Below, in pieces: positions 27,456 to 36,415 of a stretch of 64,000 nt of DNA; position 1 is the stretch's first letter, and each line of letters starts with the position of its first letter. Position numbers and translations under genes: made by a program. The notes beneath the pieces are model-generated. The model worked only from the letters and a program-made list of their open reading frames with translations. It made no database searches and was not told the origin of the DNA. The DNA comes from JAJNBA01 sp035512775 (GTDB taxonomy: Bacteria; Actinomycetota; UBA4738; HRBIN12), in assembly GCA_035512775.1 (NCBI GenBank), contig DATKDI010000024.1:1-64000 (forward strand), written 5' to 3'.

Positions 27456-28229
27456 CTACTTCGGGACCGAGGGCGACGGCGTCAGCCGCGACATCGTCGC
27501 CGGCTCGACGTACGCGATCTCGGCGCCGGGCGAGCGATCGAGGACCGCCTTGGCCCGGGCGTACATCTCGTCCTGCCGGCGCACGAGCGTCTCCTCCTTC
27601 TCCTCGGGATCGTAGGCGCCGGCCACCGCCCAGTGATCCCTGAGCTCCTTCACCGATGAGGCGTGGGTGCGCAGCTCGAGCCTGCGACGCTCGTCGATCG
27701 CGAACACCCCTCGCCCGACGACCGTCGCGACCGCTGCCTCCGCATGCCGGAGGTCGTCCTCGTAGTCGAACCCGGGATCGTCCTCCGAGAAGAGCAGCTC
27801 CCCGTTCGACCTGATCTCGACGGATGGGACCTCGAGGGCGGGATGGACCTCGATCAGCGATCCGGCTGGCCTTAGCAACCGGTGGATCTCCTCAAGGGCA
27901 TGGACCATGCCCTCGTGCTCCATTCAGCAGAGCGACCAGGACAGCAGCGCCACGTCGAAGACGTCGGCGTCGCTGGCGGCGGCGAATCCCTCGAAGGTGA
28001 TGTTGCGGAACTCGATCCGCTCGTTCGGCGCTTCCGAGAGCCGCTTCTGCGCCCTCGCGATCGAGTCCGCGAAGGGCTCGATCGCCGTCACGTGGGCGGC
28101 TCGGTCCGCGTAGCGCCACGTGAGGCGGCCGTCGCCGCACCCGATCTCCAGGACCTCGCGTCCCTCCAGCTCGACGAGTTCGAACAGCGCGTCGGTCTCG
28201 TTGCCTTCGGGATCGGTCCGGATGGTCAA
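27456..28229 (-). pseudogene. Class I SAM-dependent methyltransferase interrupted by in-frame TGA
   Basis: TTG at 28229, 6 nt after TAGGGT (28236-28241), starts TIRTDPEGNETDALFELVELEG then VLEIGCGDGRLTWRYA (motif I) and DVFDVALLSWSLC. An in-frame TGA at 27924-27926 stands where the frame would continue into MEHEGMVHALEEIHRLLRPAGSLIEV, which completes the methyltransferase fold. A TGG-to-TGA change is the simplest explanation. The downstream half begins with ATG and could be translated separately. Function unknown. Confidence 0.75.
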
Positions 28230-28307
28230 GGCACGACCCTACCGCCCTGAGCTCCGCCCTGGGTTCACCGGTCCGCGACGACCTCCAGGCGTAGAGTCCA
28301 GCCGAGG

Positions 28308-29597
28308 ATGGACGCGGCGAAGTCACGCACAGGAGCGTTCCGGCGGCTCATCGAGATCGGCTCTCAGCCCGAGGACGACGAGGCCGAATCGCTTCGGAAG
28401 CGGGTTCTTGTCCTCGCGGCGAGCATCATCACCGGGCTCGCGACGGTCTGGGTCGTCAGCTACGCACTGATGGGGCTATACGTATCGGCGCTGATCCCGT
28501 TCACGTACCAGGTCGCCTCCGTCGCGAACCTCGCGGTCTTCGCCAGGACGAAGCGATACCGCCTGTTCAGGTTCAGCGAGCTCGCCCTCAGCCTGATGTT
28601 GCCGTTCCTGCTGCAGCTCAGCCTCGGCGGCTTCTTCCCGTCCAGCGCGGTCGTCCTGTGGTCGTTCACGGCGCCGCTCGGCGCGCTCCTGTTCGCGGGT
28701 CGACGTTCCGCCGCCCGGTGGTTCCTGGCCTTCCTCGGCGTGGTCGCGGCTGCGGCGCTGCTCGATCCGATCGTCCCCGACCGGACCGCGATGATCCCCG
28801 ACTGGGTGATCGTCCTGTTCTTCGCCAACAACATCCTGGGAGTGACGGGAACGAGCTACCTGCTGCTCTCGTACTTCGTCCGCGAGCGCGATCGTGCCGC
28901 CGAGACCCTCGCTGCCGAGCGGGAGCGGTCCGAGCGACTGTTGTTGAACGTGTTGCCGGAGCCGATCGCGGCACGGCTCAAGAGCGGAGAGCCGCTGATC
29001 GCCGACGGTATCCCCGAGGTAGGAGTCCTGTTCGCGGACATCGCCGGCTTCACGCCGATGGCGGAACGGATCACGCCCCACGAGGTGGTCCGGCTGCTCG
29101 ACCGGATCTTCAGCCGGTTCGACGCTCTCGCGCTCGAGCACGGCCTGGAGAAGATCAAGACGATCGGCGACGCGTACATGGTGGCGTCGGGATTGCTCGA
29201 ACCACGGCGGGACCACGCGGAGGATCTCGCTCGCATGGCGCTGGCGATGCAGGACGAGGTCCGGCGGTTCGACGCGCTCGAGCTCCGGATCGGCATCGAC
29301 ATCGGGCCGGTCGTCGCGGGCGTGATCGGCCAGCGGAAGTTCAGCTACGACCTGTGGGGCGACACCGTGAACACGGCGAGCCGGATGGAGTCGCACGGCG
29401 TCATCGGGGGCATCCACGTCACCGAGCGCGCCCGGAGGCGGCTCGCCGACGCGTTCGACTTCGAGAGCCGCGGCGTGATCGACGTCAAGAGCAAGGGACC
29501 GATGACGACGTACCTCCTCGTCGGAGCGCGGCCGTCCGGTGACGAGGCGCGCTCGTCCGTCTCGACAGGCGAGCGCCACCCGGGAACGACCGACTGA
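28308..29597 (+). CDS. Membrane class III adenylate cyclase
   Basis: 429 residues: about six hydrophobic helices in the first ~190 residues, a linking helix (RERDRAAETLAAERERSERLLLNVLPEPIAARL) typical of receptor-type cyclases, and a C-terminal catalytic domain with LFADIAGFTPMAE, KIKTIGDAYMVASG and LWGDTVNTASRMES. All metal, purine and transition-state residues are present, so it should make cAMP. Divergent from the methyltransferase gene with a short shared promoter region. Confidence 0.9.
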   Translation: MDAAKSRTGAFRRLIEIGSQPEDDEAESLRKRVLVLAASIITGLATVWVVSYALMGLYVSALIPFTYQVASVANLAVFARTKRYRLFRFSELALSLMLPFLLQLSLGGFFPSSAVVLWSFTAPLGALLFAGRRSAARWFLAFLGVVAAAALLDPIVPDRTAMIPDWVIVLFFANNILGVTGTSYLLLSYFVRERDRAAETLAAERERSERLLLNVLPEPIAARLKSGEPLIADGIPEVGVLFADIAGFTPMAERITPHEVVRLLDRIFSRFDALALEHGLEKIKTIGDAYMVASGLLEPRRDHAEDLARMALAMQDEVRRFDALELRIGIDIGPVVAGVIGQRKFSYDLWGDTVNTASRMESHGVIGGIHVTERARRRLADAFDFESRGVIDVKSKGPMTTYLLVGARPSGDEARSSVSTGERHPGTTD

Positions 29598-29658
29598 GGC
29601 GAGATGACCACCTCGGAGCTCGAGCGAACTGCGACCCGGGCTGACCTAGACTCGCCCC

Positions 29659-32600
29659 ATGGCGGTGTGTACCTCCTGCGGAACCGTCAATGCGTCGGAT
29701 GCGAGCTACTGCTCGAAGTGCGGCTCGGCGCTCGAGCCGCCCACATCCCCGGCAGAGGAGGTCCGCAAGACCGTCACCGTCCTGTTCTGCGACGTCACCG
29801 GGTCGACGGAGCTCGGTGAGCAGCTCGACCCGGAGTCGATGCGGAAGGTCATGGGGCGCTACTTCGACGGCATGCGGGCCGAGATCGAGCGCCACGGTGG
29901 CACGGTCGAGAAGTTCATCGGGGACGCGGTGGTGGCCGTGTTCGGGATCCCCACGCTCCACGAGGACGACGCCCTGCGCGCAGTTCGAGCGGCAGGAGCC
30001 ATGCGCATCGCGCTCAGAGAGCTCAACAAGGAGCTCGAGCGCGACTTCGGCGTGCGCCTCGCGGCCCGCATCGGGGTCAACACCGGCGAGGTCCTCGTCG
30101 GACCGGAGTCGGCCGAGTTCGGCCGCGTGACCGGGGACCCGGTCAACACCGCGGCTCGGCTCGAAGCCGCGGCGCAGCCGAACGAGATCCTCATCGGTGG
30201 CGACACGTACCGGCTCGTCCGCGAGGTCGTGGAGGCCGAGCCCCTCCAGCCGCTCTCCCTGAAGGGCAAGGCCGAGCCGGTCCCCGCCTACCGGTTGCTC
30301 GGCGCTCCGGTCGGGACCGCGCCGCCGCCACGAGCGTTCACATCCCCGATGGTGGGACGTGAGCGTGAGCTCGACGACCTCCTCCGGGCGTTCGAGCGCG
30401 CGGTGCAGGATCGCACGGCCCTGCTGTTCACCCTGCTGGGGTCGGCCGGAGCGGGGAAGTCGAGGCTGGCCGAAGAGTTCCTGGAGCGGGTCGGCGGATC
30501 GGCCGAGGTCGTCGTCGGTAAGTGCCTGCCGTATGGCGAAGGGATCACCTACTGGCCGGTGGCGCAGGCCCTCCGGACGGTGCTCGACGTCCACGACTTC
30601 GACGAGCCGGAGGAGGTCCTGGCTCGTCTGGGGCGCATCCTCGAGGGACACGAGCACGCGAACGCCGTGTCGGCGCGCATCGCCGAGCTCCTCGGGATCG
30701 CCGAAGGCCACGCTTCACCGGAAGAGATCGCGTGGGCCATCCGTCGGTTCCTGGAGATCCTCGCGACCGACCGGGCGGTGATCGCGGTGTGGGAGGACAT
30801 CCACTGGGCCGAGCCGGCGTTCCTCGATGCGATCGACCACGTCGCGGACTGGGCCCACGACGCGCCGATCATGCTGCTGTGCACCGCCCGGCCCGAGTTC
30901 ATCGACGGGCGGCCCTCATGGGGCGCCGGGAAGCTGAGGGCATCGGCCCTGTCGCTGCCGCCCCTCGACACGGGAACGTCCGCGGAGCTGATCACGAACC
31001 TCCTCGGCGGCGCTCGGCTGCCACCTGACGCGACCGATCGTGTCATGGAGGCTGGCGGCGGCAATCCGCTCTTCGTCGAGCAGATGGTCTCGATGCTGAT
31101 CGACGACGGCCTCGTCGTCCGGAACAACGGCGGATGGAGACCCACCGGCGACCTGTCGACGGTCGCCGTCCCGCCGACGGTCGCGGCCCTGCTGGCCGCC
31201 CGGCTGGACCGGCTCACGGGAGAGGAGCGGCAGGCGATCGGAGCCGCCTCGGTGATCGGCAAGGTGTTCTATCTCGGCGCCGTTCGCGACCTCCTCCCCG
31301 AGTCGCTTGGCGAGCAGGCCCGACCGCTCGTCCTCTCGCTGGTGCGGAAGGAGCTCGTCCGGGAAACGCGCTCGACGATCCCCGGCGAAGACGCCTTCGA
31401 GTTCCGACACATCCTGATCCGCGACGCCGCCTACGCCGCGATCCCCAAGGAGCGGCGCGCCGACCAGCACCGCGGGTTCGCCGAGTGGGGGCTGCGCATC
31501 GCCGGCGAGCGGGTCGAGGAGCAGGAGGAGATCGTCGGCTACCACCTCGAGCAGGCCTTCCGGTACCGCGAGGCGTTGGGGCCGCTCGACGACGACGCCC
31601 GGAGCCTCGCGAAGGAGGCGTCGGCCACGCTCGAGGACGCGGGGATGCGCGCGTTCGATCGGCCAGACATGTTCGCTGCGGCGAACCTCCTCGGCAGGGC
31701 GGAGGCACTCCTCGAGCCGGACGATGCCCGGCGGGTCGGGCTCCTGCCTTCGCTCGCGTACGCCCTCTTCGAGACGGGCCGGCTCGACGAGATACGCGAC
31801 ATGATCGACGAGGCGGAGGCGCGAGCGGGATCGCTCGGCGATCCGACGGCACTCGCGCATGCGTCGATCGCTCGCTGGTCGCTGGTGGAGGGACCGGCAC
31901 ACCGCCACTCGGCGAGGGAGGACGCGACCGCGGCGGTCCGCGTGTTCGAGTCGGCACGCGACGAGCGCGGGCTCGCCCGAGCGTGGAACCTGATCGCGAG
32001 GATCGAATGGGACCTGGGCCAGGGGGGGCCCCAGCTGCAAGCTATCTCGCGGGCGCTACAGCACGCGCGACGCGCGTTGGCCGGCTACGAGGAACACGAG
32101 GCGCTGCTGGAATTCACGGCGGCGCTCGTCCGCGGGCCGACGCCCGTGTCTGAGGGCATCGCGCGGGCGGAGGCGACGATCGAGGAGTACGCGTCCAGCC
32201 GCGAGGTGGAGGCGATCATGTGCCACGGGCTGGCTCACCTGCGGGCGCGACTCGGCGGCTTCGACGCGGCGCGCGAGGCGATCGACCGGTACCGGTCGTA
32301 CCTGTCCGACACCGGGCAGACCGTCAGTCATCTGCGGTCCGTGGAGGTCGTGTTCGACATCGAGATGCTCGCGGGCGAGGCCGAGCGCGCGTGCGATGCA
32401 CTCGAGCGGGCATGGGAGTCGATGGCCGCGATCGGCGATCGATGGCCTTACCTCTCGGCGTTCCTGGGGCAGGGACGCTACGCGGTCGGTCGGTACTCGG
32501 AGGCCCGGGACGCCGCGGCCTTCGCCGCCGAACACGGCGACGCGATCGAGGGGTCGTTGGGTCTCGGCGTGATGGCGAAGGTCGCCGCGAGGGATCGGGA

Positions 32601-32826
32601 CGCCGAGCGAGCCGAGGCGACGATCCGTGAGGCGGTCGAACGCGTGGACCGGACCGACTTCCTGTTCGATCGAGGAACGGTCCATGCGGACCGAGGCGAG
32701 ACGATGCGACTCCTCGGACGCGAGGACGAGGCGGCCCTCGCGTTCGACGAGGCGACCAGGCTCTTCGATCTGAAGGGTGACCGCGTCTCGGCCGACCGGA
32801 TCCGCGCCCTTCGCGACGGACGCTAG
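29659..32826 (+). CDS. Zinc-ribbon / class III cyclase / AAA ATPase / TPR regulator
   Basis: 1055 residues. N-terminal zinc ribbon CTSCGT...CSKCGS (residues 4-24), cyclase domain with LFCDVTGSTEL, VEKFIGDAVVAVFG and VNTAARLEAA, an ATPase with Walker A GSAGAGKSR and the AVWEDIHWAEP Walker B region, then helical repeats. Same layout as the gene at 12502-15876 plus the zinc ribbon. ATG is 6 nt after TAGACT (29647-29652): leaderless. Likely a signal-integrating regulator; its partner is unknown. Confidence 0.88.
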   Translation: MAVCTSCGTVNASDASYCSKCGSALEPPTSPAEEVRKTVTVLFCDVTGSTELGEQLDPESMRKVMGRYFDGMRAEIERHGGTVEKFIGDAVVAVFGIPTLHEDDALRAVRAAGAMRIALRELNKELERDFGVRLAARIGVNTGEVLVGPESAEFGRVTGDPVNTAARLEAAAQPNEILIGGDTYRLVREVVEAEPLQPLSLKGKAEPVPAYRLLGAPVGTAPPPRAFTSPMVGRERELDDLLRAFERAVQDRTALLFTLLGSAGAGKSRLAEEFLERVGGSAEVVVGKCLPYGEGITYWPVAQALRTVLDVHDFDEPEEVLARLGRILEGHEHANAVSARIAELLGIAEGHASPEEIAWAIRRFLEILATDRAVIAVWEDIHWAEPAFLDAIDHVADWAHDAPIMLLCTARPEFIDGRPSWGAGKLRASALSLPPLDTGTSAELITNLLGGARLPPDATDRVMEAGGGNPLFVEQMVSMLIDDGLVVRNNGGWRPTGDLSTVAVPPTVAALLAARLDRLTGEERQAIGAASVIGKVFYLGAVRDLLPESLGEQARPLVLSLVRKELVRETRSTIPGEDAFEFRHILIRDAAYAAIPKERRADQHRGFAEWGLRIAGERVEEQEEIVGYHLEQAFRYREALGPLDDDARSLAKEASATLEDAGMRAFDRPDMFAAANLLGRAEALLEPDDARRVGLLPSLAYALFETGRLDEIRDMIDEAEARAGSLGDPTALAHASIARWSLVEGPAHRHSAREDATAAVRVFESARDERGLARAWNLIARIEWDLGQGGPQLQAISRALQHARRALAGYEEHEALLEFTAALVRGPTPVSEGIARAEATIEEYASSREVEAIMCHGLAHLRARLGGFDAAREAIDRYRSYLSDTGQTVSHLRSVEVVFDIEMLAGEAERACDALERAWESMAAIGDRWPYLSAFLGQGRYAVGRYSEARDAAAFAAEHGDAIEGSLGLGVMAKVAARDRDAERAEATIREAVERVDRTDFLFDRGTVHADRGETMRLLGREDEAALAFDEATRLFDLKGDRVSADRIRALRDGR

Positions 32827-33022
32827 ACGAGGAGGGGCCTGGCCACCCGGGTCGATGCTCAAGCCGATCCGCCCGGTCCTCAGCACACTGCTCGACACGA
32901 GAGGGTCGTCCCGCTCGAGTCGAGCCTCCCGCACCTGTCCTCGACCGTAGCGCGGGATGGATATCCACTGGTCGGGGGATGGCACGGGTCGCAGAACCCG
33001 GTACGGTCGGCCACCGGGACGG

Positions 33023-33580
33023 ATGCCGATCGGAGACGACTTCCCGCAGGTCCTTGCCGCCGCCCGGCTGGGAGCCGAGTGGGCGTGGACCGCGCTGTAC
33101 CGGGACCTGGTGCCGTCGGTCCGCGGCTACCTCCGAGCGCGCGGAGCGATCGAGCCGGACGATCTGCTCGGCGAAGTCTTCCTCCAGCTCGTCCGCGACC
33201 TCGGCAGGTTCGAGGGCGACGAGCGGGATTTCCGCACGTGGGTGTTCACGGTCGTCCATCACCGCCTGATCGACGACCGCCGGCGGCGGAGCCGCCGGCC
33301 GGTCGAGGCCTCACCGGACGAGGTGCTCGAGGCGTTCGGAGAGCTCGGCGACGTCGAGGATGAGGCGATCGCCGGCCTCACGGCCGCTCGTGTTCGGCAG
33401 CTCGTCGGCAGGCTATCCCCCGAGCAACAGGACGTGCTTCTCCTGCGCCTGTTCGGCGACCTGGCGACCGAAGAGGTCGCCTCGATCGTGGGCAAGCGCC
33501 CAGGGGCCGTGAAGGCGCTCCTTCGACGAGGCCTCGCCTCGCTCAGGAGGGAGATGTCCAGGGAGGGCGTATCCATCTGA
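33023..33580 (+). CDS. RNA polymerase sigma-70 family (ECF-type) factor
   Basis: 185 residues with region 2 (YLRARGAIEPDDLLGEVFLQLVRDL then FRTWVFTVVHHRLIDDRRRR) and region 4 (LSPEQQDVLLLRLFGDLATEEVASIVGKRPGAVKALLRRGLASLRREM). Recruits RNA polymerase to alternative promoters. ATG at 33023 gives the normal ECF length. The stop overlaps the next gene (TGATG), so the two form a sigma/anti-sigma-like pair. Confidence 0.88.
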   Translation: MPIGDDFPQVLAAARLGAEWAWTALYRDLVPSVRGYLRARGAIEPDDLLGEVFLQLVRDLGRFEGDERDFRTWVFTVVHHRLIDDRRRRSRRPVEASPDEVLEAFGELGDVEDEAIAGLTAARVRQLVGRLSPEQQDVLLLRLFGDLATEEVASIVGKRPGAVKALLRRGLASLRREMSREGVSI

Positions 33581-34479
33581 TGCAGCCGGACGCTTACCAA
33601 GACGATATGGCCCGCTTCCTTCGCATGAGTGACGAGGACGTCCAGCGTCTCTTCCGCGGACTCCCCCCGGGGCGCGATGAGGACCTGCGTGACCTCGCCG
33701 ACTTCCTGGCGGATGCCACCCAGGCCCTCTCGCGCCCGCCGCGGAACGATGTGGAAGCCGGGCACCTAGCGCTCATCGCGGAGGCCGTCCGGCCTCCATC
33801 CGACGAGGCCCTGGCACCGACCCCCGCCGCGACCAGCGCGGGGACGCCGATGGCCCGGTCCACCGAGAGGAGAGGCCCCATGCGTCTACGCACCGTCCGT
33901 TGGGCAGTCAAGGTCGCCGTCGCCACCGCATCCGTCGTGTTGATGACGGCGACGCTCGCGTTCGCCGGCGTGGATCTGCCCGGCACCGCAGCCGAGACCG
34001 CCTTCCTGAAGGTCTTCGGGGTCGACCTTCCGAATCAGGCCGACGAGCATGCCGGCGCCGTTCCGGAGGAGCTGCCGGAAGCCGCCGCCGACACAGCGCT
34101 GGCCGTCCTGGCCGTGATCAGAGAGTGGCGCTCCGGCTTGGAGTGGAGTGGATGTGAGTTCGGTGCGCGTGTCTCGGCGGCGGCTCGGGGGCTCGAGGGT
34201 GAACCCGACACGTCCCACTGCGCCGGTTCTGACGGGGGTGGCTCGGATGCTGCCGGTGGCTCGGAGAACGCCTCGCACGCCGACGAGGGCCTCGAGACGG
34301 CCGACGAAGCATCCGGCGGCGCGGCGTCCGGCGGCGCGAGCAACGCCGACGACGGCCTCGGGACCGCGGACGGGGCGTCGGATGGCGCCGGGTCTGACGG
34401 ATTGAGCAACGCCGACGACGGCCTCGGAACCGCGGACGGGGCGTCGGATGGCGCCACCGGCGGAGTGGGCGGCCCTTAA
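33580..34479 (+). CDS. Putative membrane anti-sigma factor with repetitive tail
   Basis: 299 residues. The cytoplasmic first ~100 residues (DEDVQRLFRGLPPGRDEDLRDLADFLADA) resemble zinc-less anti-sigma domains; one membrane helix (VKVAVATASVVLMTATLAFAG) follows; the external part ends in imperfect 22-residue Ser/Gly/Ala/Asp-rich repeats (SNADDGLGTADGASDGA). Overlapping start with the sigma gene (TGATG) supports a paired function; the anti-sigma role is inferred from position and topology. Confidence 0.65.
   Translation: MQPDAYQDDMARFLRMSDEDVQRLFRGLPPGRDEDLRDLADFLADATQALSRPPRNDVEAGHLALIAEAVRPPSDEALAPTPAATSAGTPMARSTERRGPMRLRTVRWAVKVAVATASVVLMTATLAFAGVDLPGTAAETAFLKVFGVDLPNQADEHAGAVPEELPEAAADTALAVLAVIREWRSGLEWSGCEFGARVSAAARGLEGEPDTSHCAGSDGGGSDAAGGSENASHADEGLETADEASGGAASGGASNADDGLGTADGASDGAGSDGLSNADDGLGTADGASDGATGGVGGP
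34338..34455 (+). repeat. Two 52-bp direct repeats in the anti-sigma-like tail
   Basis: Units at 34338-34389 and 34404-34455 differ at one base (GGGACC/GGAACC) and are 66 bp apart start to start, i.e. 22 codons. A more diverged unit precedes them near 34274. The repeats encode the low-complexity extracellular tail. Confidence 0.75.
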
Positions 34480-34498
34480 GGGTTCCTCGGTTCCTCCT

Positions 34499-34740
34499 AT
34501 CCGAGCGCGTCGTTAGGGGCACCTGAGCTACGTCTGGCGCGATCTGCTCCAGGAGGCGCCGGATCCTGGCGTCGAGCTCGTCGCGGATCGGCCGTACCTG
34601 CTCGAGCGTCTTCCCGGCGGGATCTTCGAGCTCCCGGTCCTCGTACCGCTTCCCCGGGTAGATCGGGCACGCGTGCCCGCTCCCCATCGTGATCACGACG
34701 TCGGACGCCCGAACGGATCCGTCCGTGAGCAGCTTCGCGG
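34499..34740 (-). pseudogene. Arsenate reductase (ArsC, thioredoxin-dependent type) C-terminal remnant
   Basis: The minus strand reads AAKLLTDGSVRASDVVITMGSGHACPIYPGKRYEDRELEDPAGKTLEQVRPIRDELDARIRRLL, in segments matching the C-terminal half of low-molecular-weight-phosphatase-type ArsC. The N-terminal catalytic CxxxxxR loop is absent and the family MGCGDACP is MGSGHACP here, losing one redox Cys. No start or proper stop. A decayed relic. Confidence 0.65.
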
Positions 34741-34818
34741 CTCCAGCGTGCCGGGAAAGCTATCGGCCGGCGCCTCCGAGGCCTGACGGACGTCACGACC
34801 CGCGCCTAGGGTCGGGGC

Positions 34819-35333
34819 GTGGCGACGATCCGACCCCCGTACAGCACGTGGCCCCTGTACAACTCGCGCTTCCGCGACGCCGTCCGCGGGATGACCGAGG
34901 AGCAGCTCGCGATCCAGCCGACGCCGGAGCGATGGCCGCTCTGGGCGAGCGTCGGCCACATGGCCTGTCAGCGCGTGTTCTGGCTCTCTGTGACTTCGCC
35001 GGCGAACCCGGCGCCGAGACGACGCCGTTCACGAACGCCGGATACGACTGTCCCCGGGACGACGACCCTCGAACACGTGCTCAGCGGCGAAGCGCTGGCC
35101 GAGGCACTCGACTAGACGTTCCGCATCATCGAGGGCTTCTTGACCGATGGACGATCGACGACCTCGAGGAAGAGCTGCGCCGCCCCGAGTGGGACGGCTC
35201 CTGGAACCACACCCGCGGCTGGGTGATCCAGCGGGTCTTCACCCATGACATCTGGCACGCGGCCGAGATGAACGAGTCCCTCGGGCACGACGGCCTGCCG
35301 CAGATCGACCTCTGGTCGTCGCCTAGATCGTGA
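34819..35333 (+). pseudogene. DinB-family protein, heavily frameshifted (copy 2)
   Basis: Near-identical to the DinB gene at 21483-21984 but carrying an inserted CT near 34986, a changed stretch near 35060, an in-frame TAG (CTCGACTAG) near 35113 and a one-base loss near 35142. The GTG start, 6 nt after TAGGGT (34807-34812), survives and the C-terminal HDIWHAAEMNESLG is intact. Its end overlaps the convergent dehydrogenase stop. Confidence 0.82.
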
Positions 35334-36296
35334 TGACGATCTTGCCGGCGGCGTGTCCTTCCTCGAGGTACCGGATCGCGTCCGGGGCCTCGATCAGCGG
35401 GTAGGTGCGGTCGATCACCGGGATGAGCGTGCCGGCGTCGATCAGCTCCGCGAGGGTGACGAGGTCCTCGTGCTTGACCTTCGAGGCCAGCCCGCGGAGC
35501 TTCTGACCCACGAGCAGGGACACCAGCGGCGCTCGCAGCACGCCGCGGAAGAAGCCACCGGTCCAGCGTCCACCTCCGTCGCCACCCACGATCACGAGGG
35601 TTCCCTTCGCGGTGAGTGCGCGGCGCAGCTCCGACAGCGGACGACGGCCGGCGGTGTCGACGATCACGTCCCAGCGTCGCGCGCCGTTCGCGAAGTCCTC
35701 GCGCGTGTAGTCGATCACGTCGTCTGCCCCGATCGAGCGGATCAGGTCCATCTTCGAGGTGCTGCCGACGCCGGTGACGGCCGCGCCGTACGACTTGGCG
35801 ATCTGCACCAGGAGTGAGCCCACCCCCCGGCCGCACCGACGACCAGGACGTTCTGCCCCGGCTGCACCTTCCCGATGTCACGTACAGCTCGCAGGGCGGT
35901 GGTACCGGAGATCGGCACCGCGGCCGCCTGCTCGAAGGTGAGGTTCGCGGGCTTGAGGACCAACTTGTCCGGGCGGGCGATCACGTGCTCGGCGAAGGAG
36001 CCGCCTTCGGAGGCGCCCATCACCTCGTCGCCGGGCCGGAGGCCGGTCACGTTCGCGCCGACCGCTTCGACGGTTCCCGCGACGTCCCAGCCCCGGACGT
36101 TGAGCTTCGGTCGGCGGAGGCCGATCGCGGGGCGCGCCATGTACGGCATGCCGGTCATCAGGTGCCACACGTCGGGGCCGCAGCCCGCCGCGTGCACCCG
36201 GACGAGCACGTCGCCCTCGCCGACCTTTGGCTCGTCGATGTCTCGGAACTCCAAGACGTCTGCCGAGCCGTATCGATCCTGCACGATGGCCTTCAT
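35323..36296 (-). pseudogene. NAD(P)-dependent alcohol dehydrogenase/quinone oxidoreductase, one frameshift
   Basis: MDR-superfamily protein, no catalytic-zinc cysteine seen. The N-terminal half runs KAIVQDRYGSADVLEFRDIDEP to VLVVGAAGG; the C-terminal half resumes at GSLLVQIAKSYGAAVTGVGSTSK and ends RYLEEGHAAGKIVITI. One G is missing from a G-run (C-run on the plus strand, 35818-35830), exactly inside the GAAGGVGS nucleotide-binding loop, which makes sequencing error plausible. Divergent from the TetR gene, with two operators between them. Paralogue at 38356-39408. Confidence 0.8.
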
Positions 36297-36329
36297 CCGG
36301 ATCCCCTCCCTTGCCCAGGATGTTCCTGT

Positions 36330-36344
36330 GTGTACGCCGTACAC
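36330..36344. promoter_or_regulatory. 15-bp palindromic operator O1 (GTGTACGCCGTACAC)
   Basis: Perfect inverted repeat apart from its central base, located between the dehydrogenase start (36296) and the TetR start (36416). It is the exact reverse complement of the second site 34 bp away. Fits binding of the adjacent TetR dimer to both divergent promoters. Confidence 0.75.
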
Positions 36345-36363
36345 TTCGGGGGGTGGAGACTAC

Positions 36364-36378
36364 GTGTACGGCGTACAC
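36364..36378. promoter_or_regulatory. 15-bp palindromic operator O2 (GTGTACGGCGTACAC)
   Basis: Second copy of the operator, 38 bp upstream of the TetR ATG. Centre-to-centre distance to O1 is 34 bp, about three helical turns, so two dimers would sit on nearly the same DNA face. Confidence 0.75.
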
Positions 36379-36415
36379 TTGTCAACCGGGGGAGAGGCTG
36401 CGGAGGTGTGACGGT

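Noticed and set aside
27924..27926. Selenocysteine or recoded TGA
   Set aside because: No SECIS-like hairpin was seen, the protein family does not use Sec, and no other gene in the window reads TGA as sense.
32827..33022. Possible gene remnant (minus strand, LVSSSVLRTGRIGLSIDPGG)
   Set aside because: Protein-like in one short frame, but I could not tie it to a family and it may be chance.
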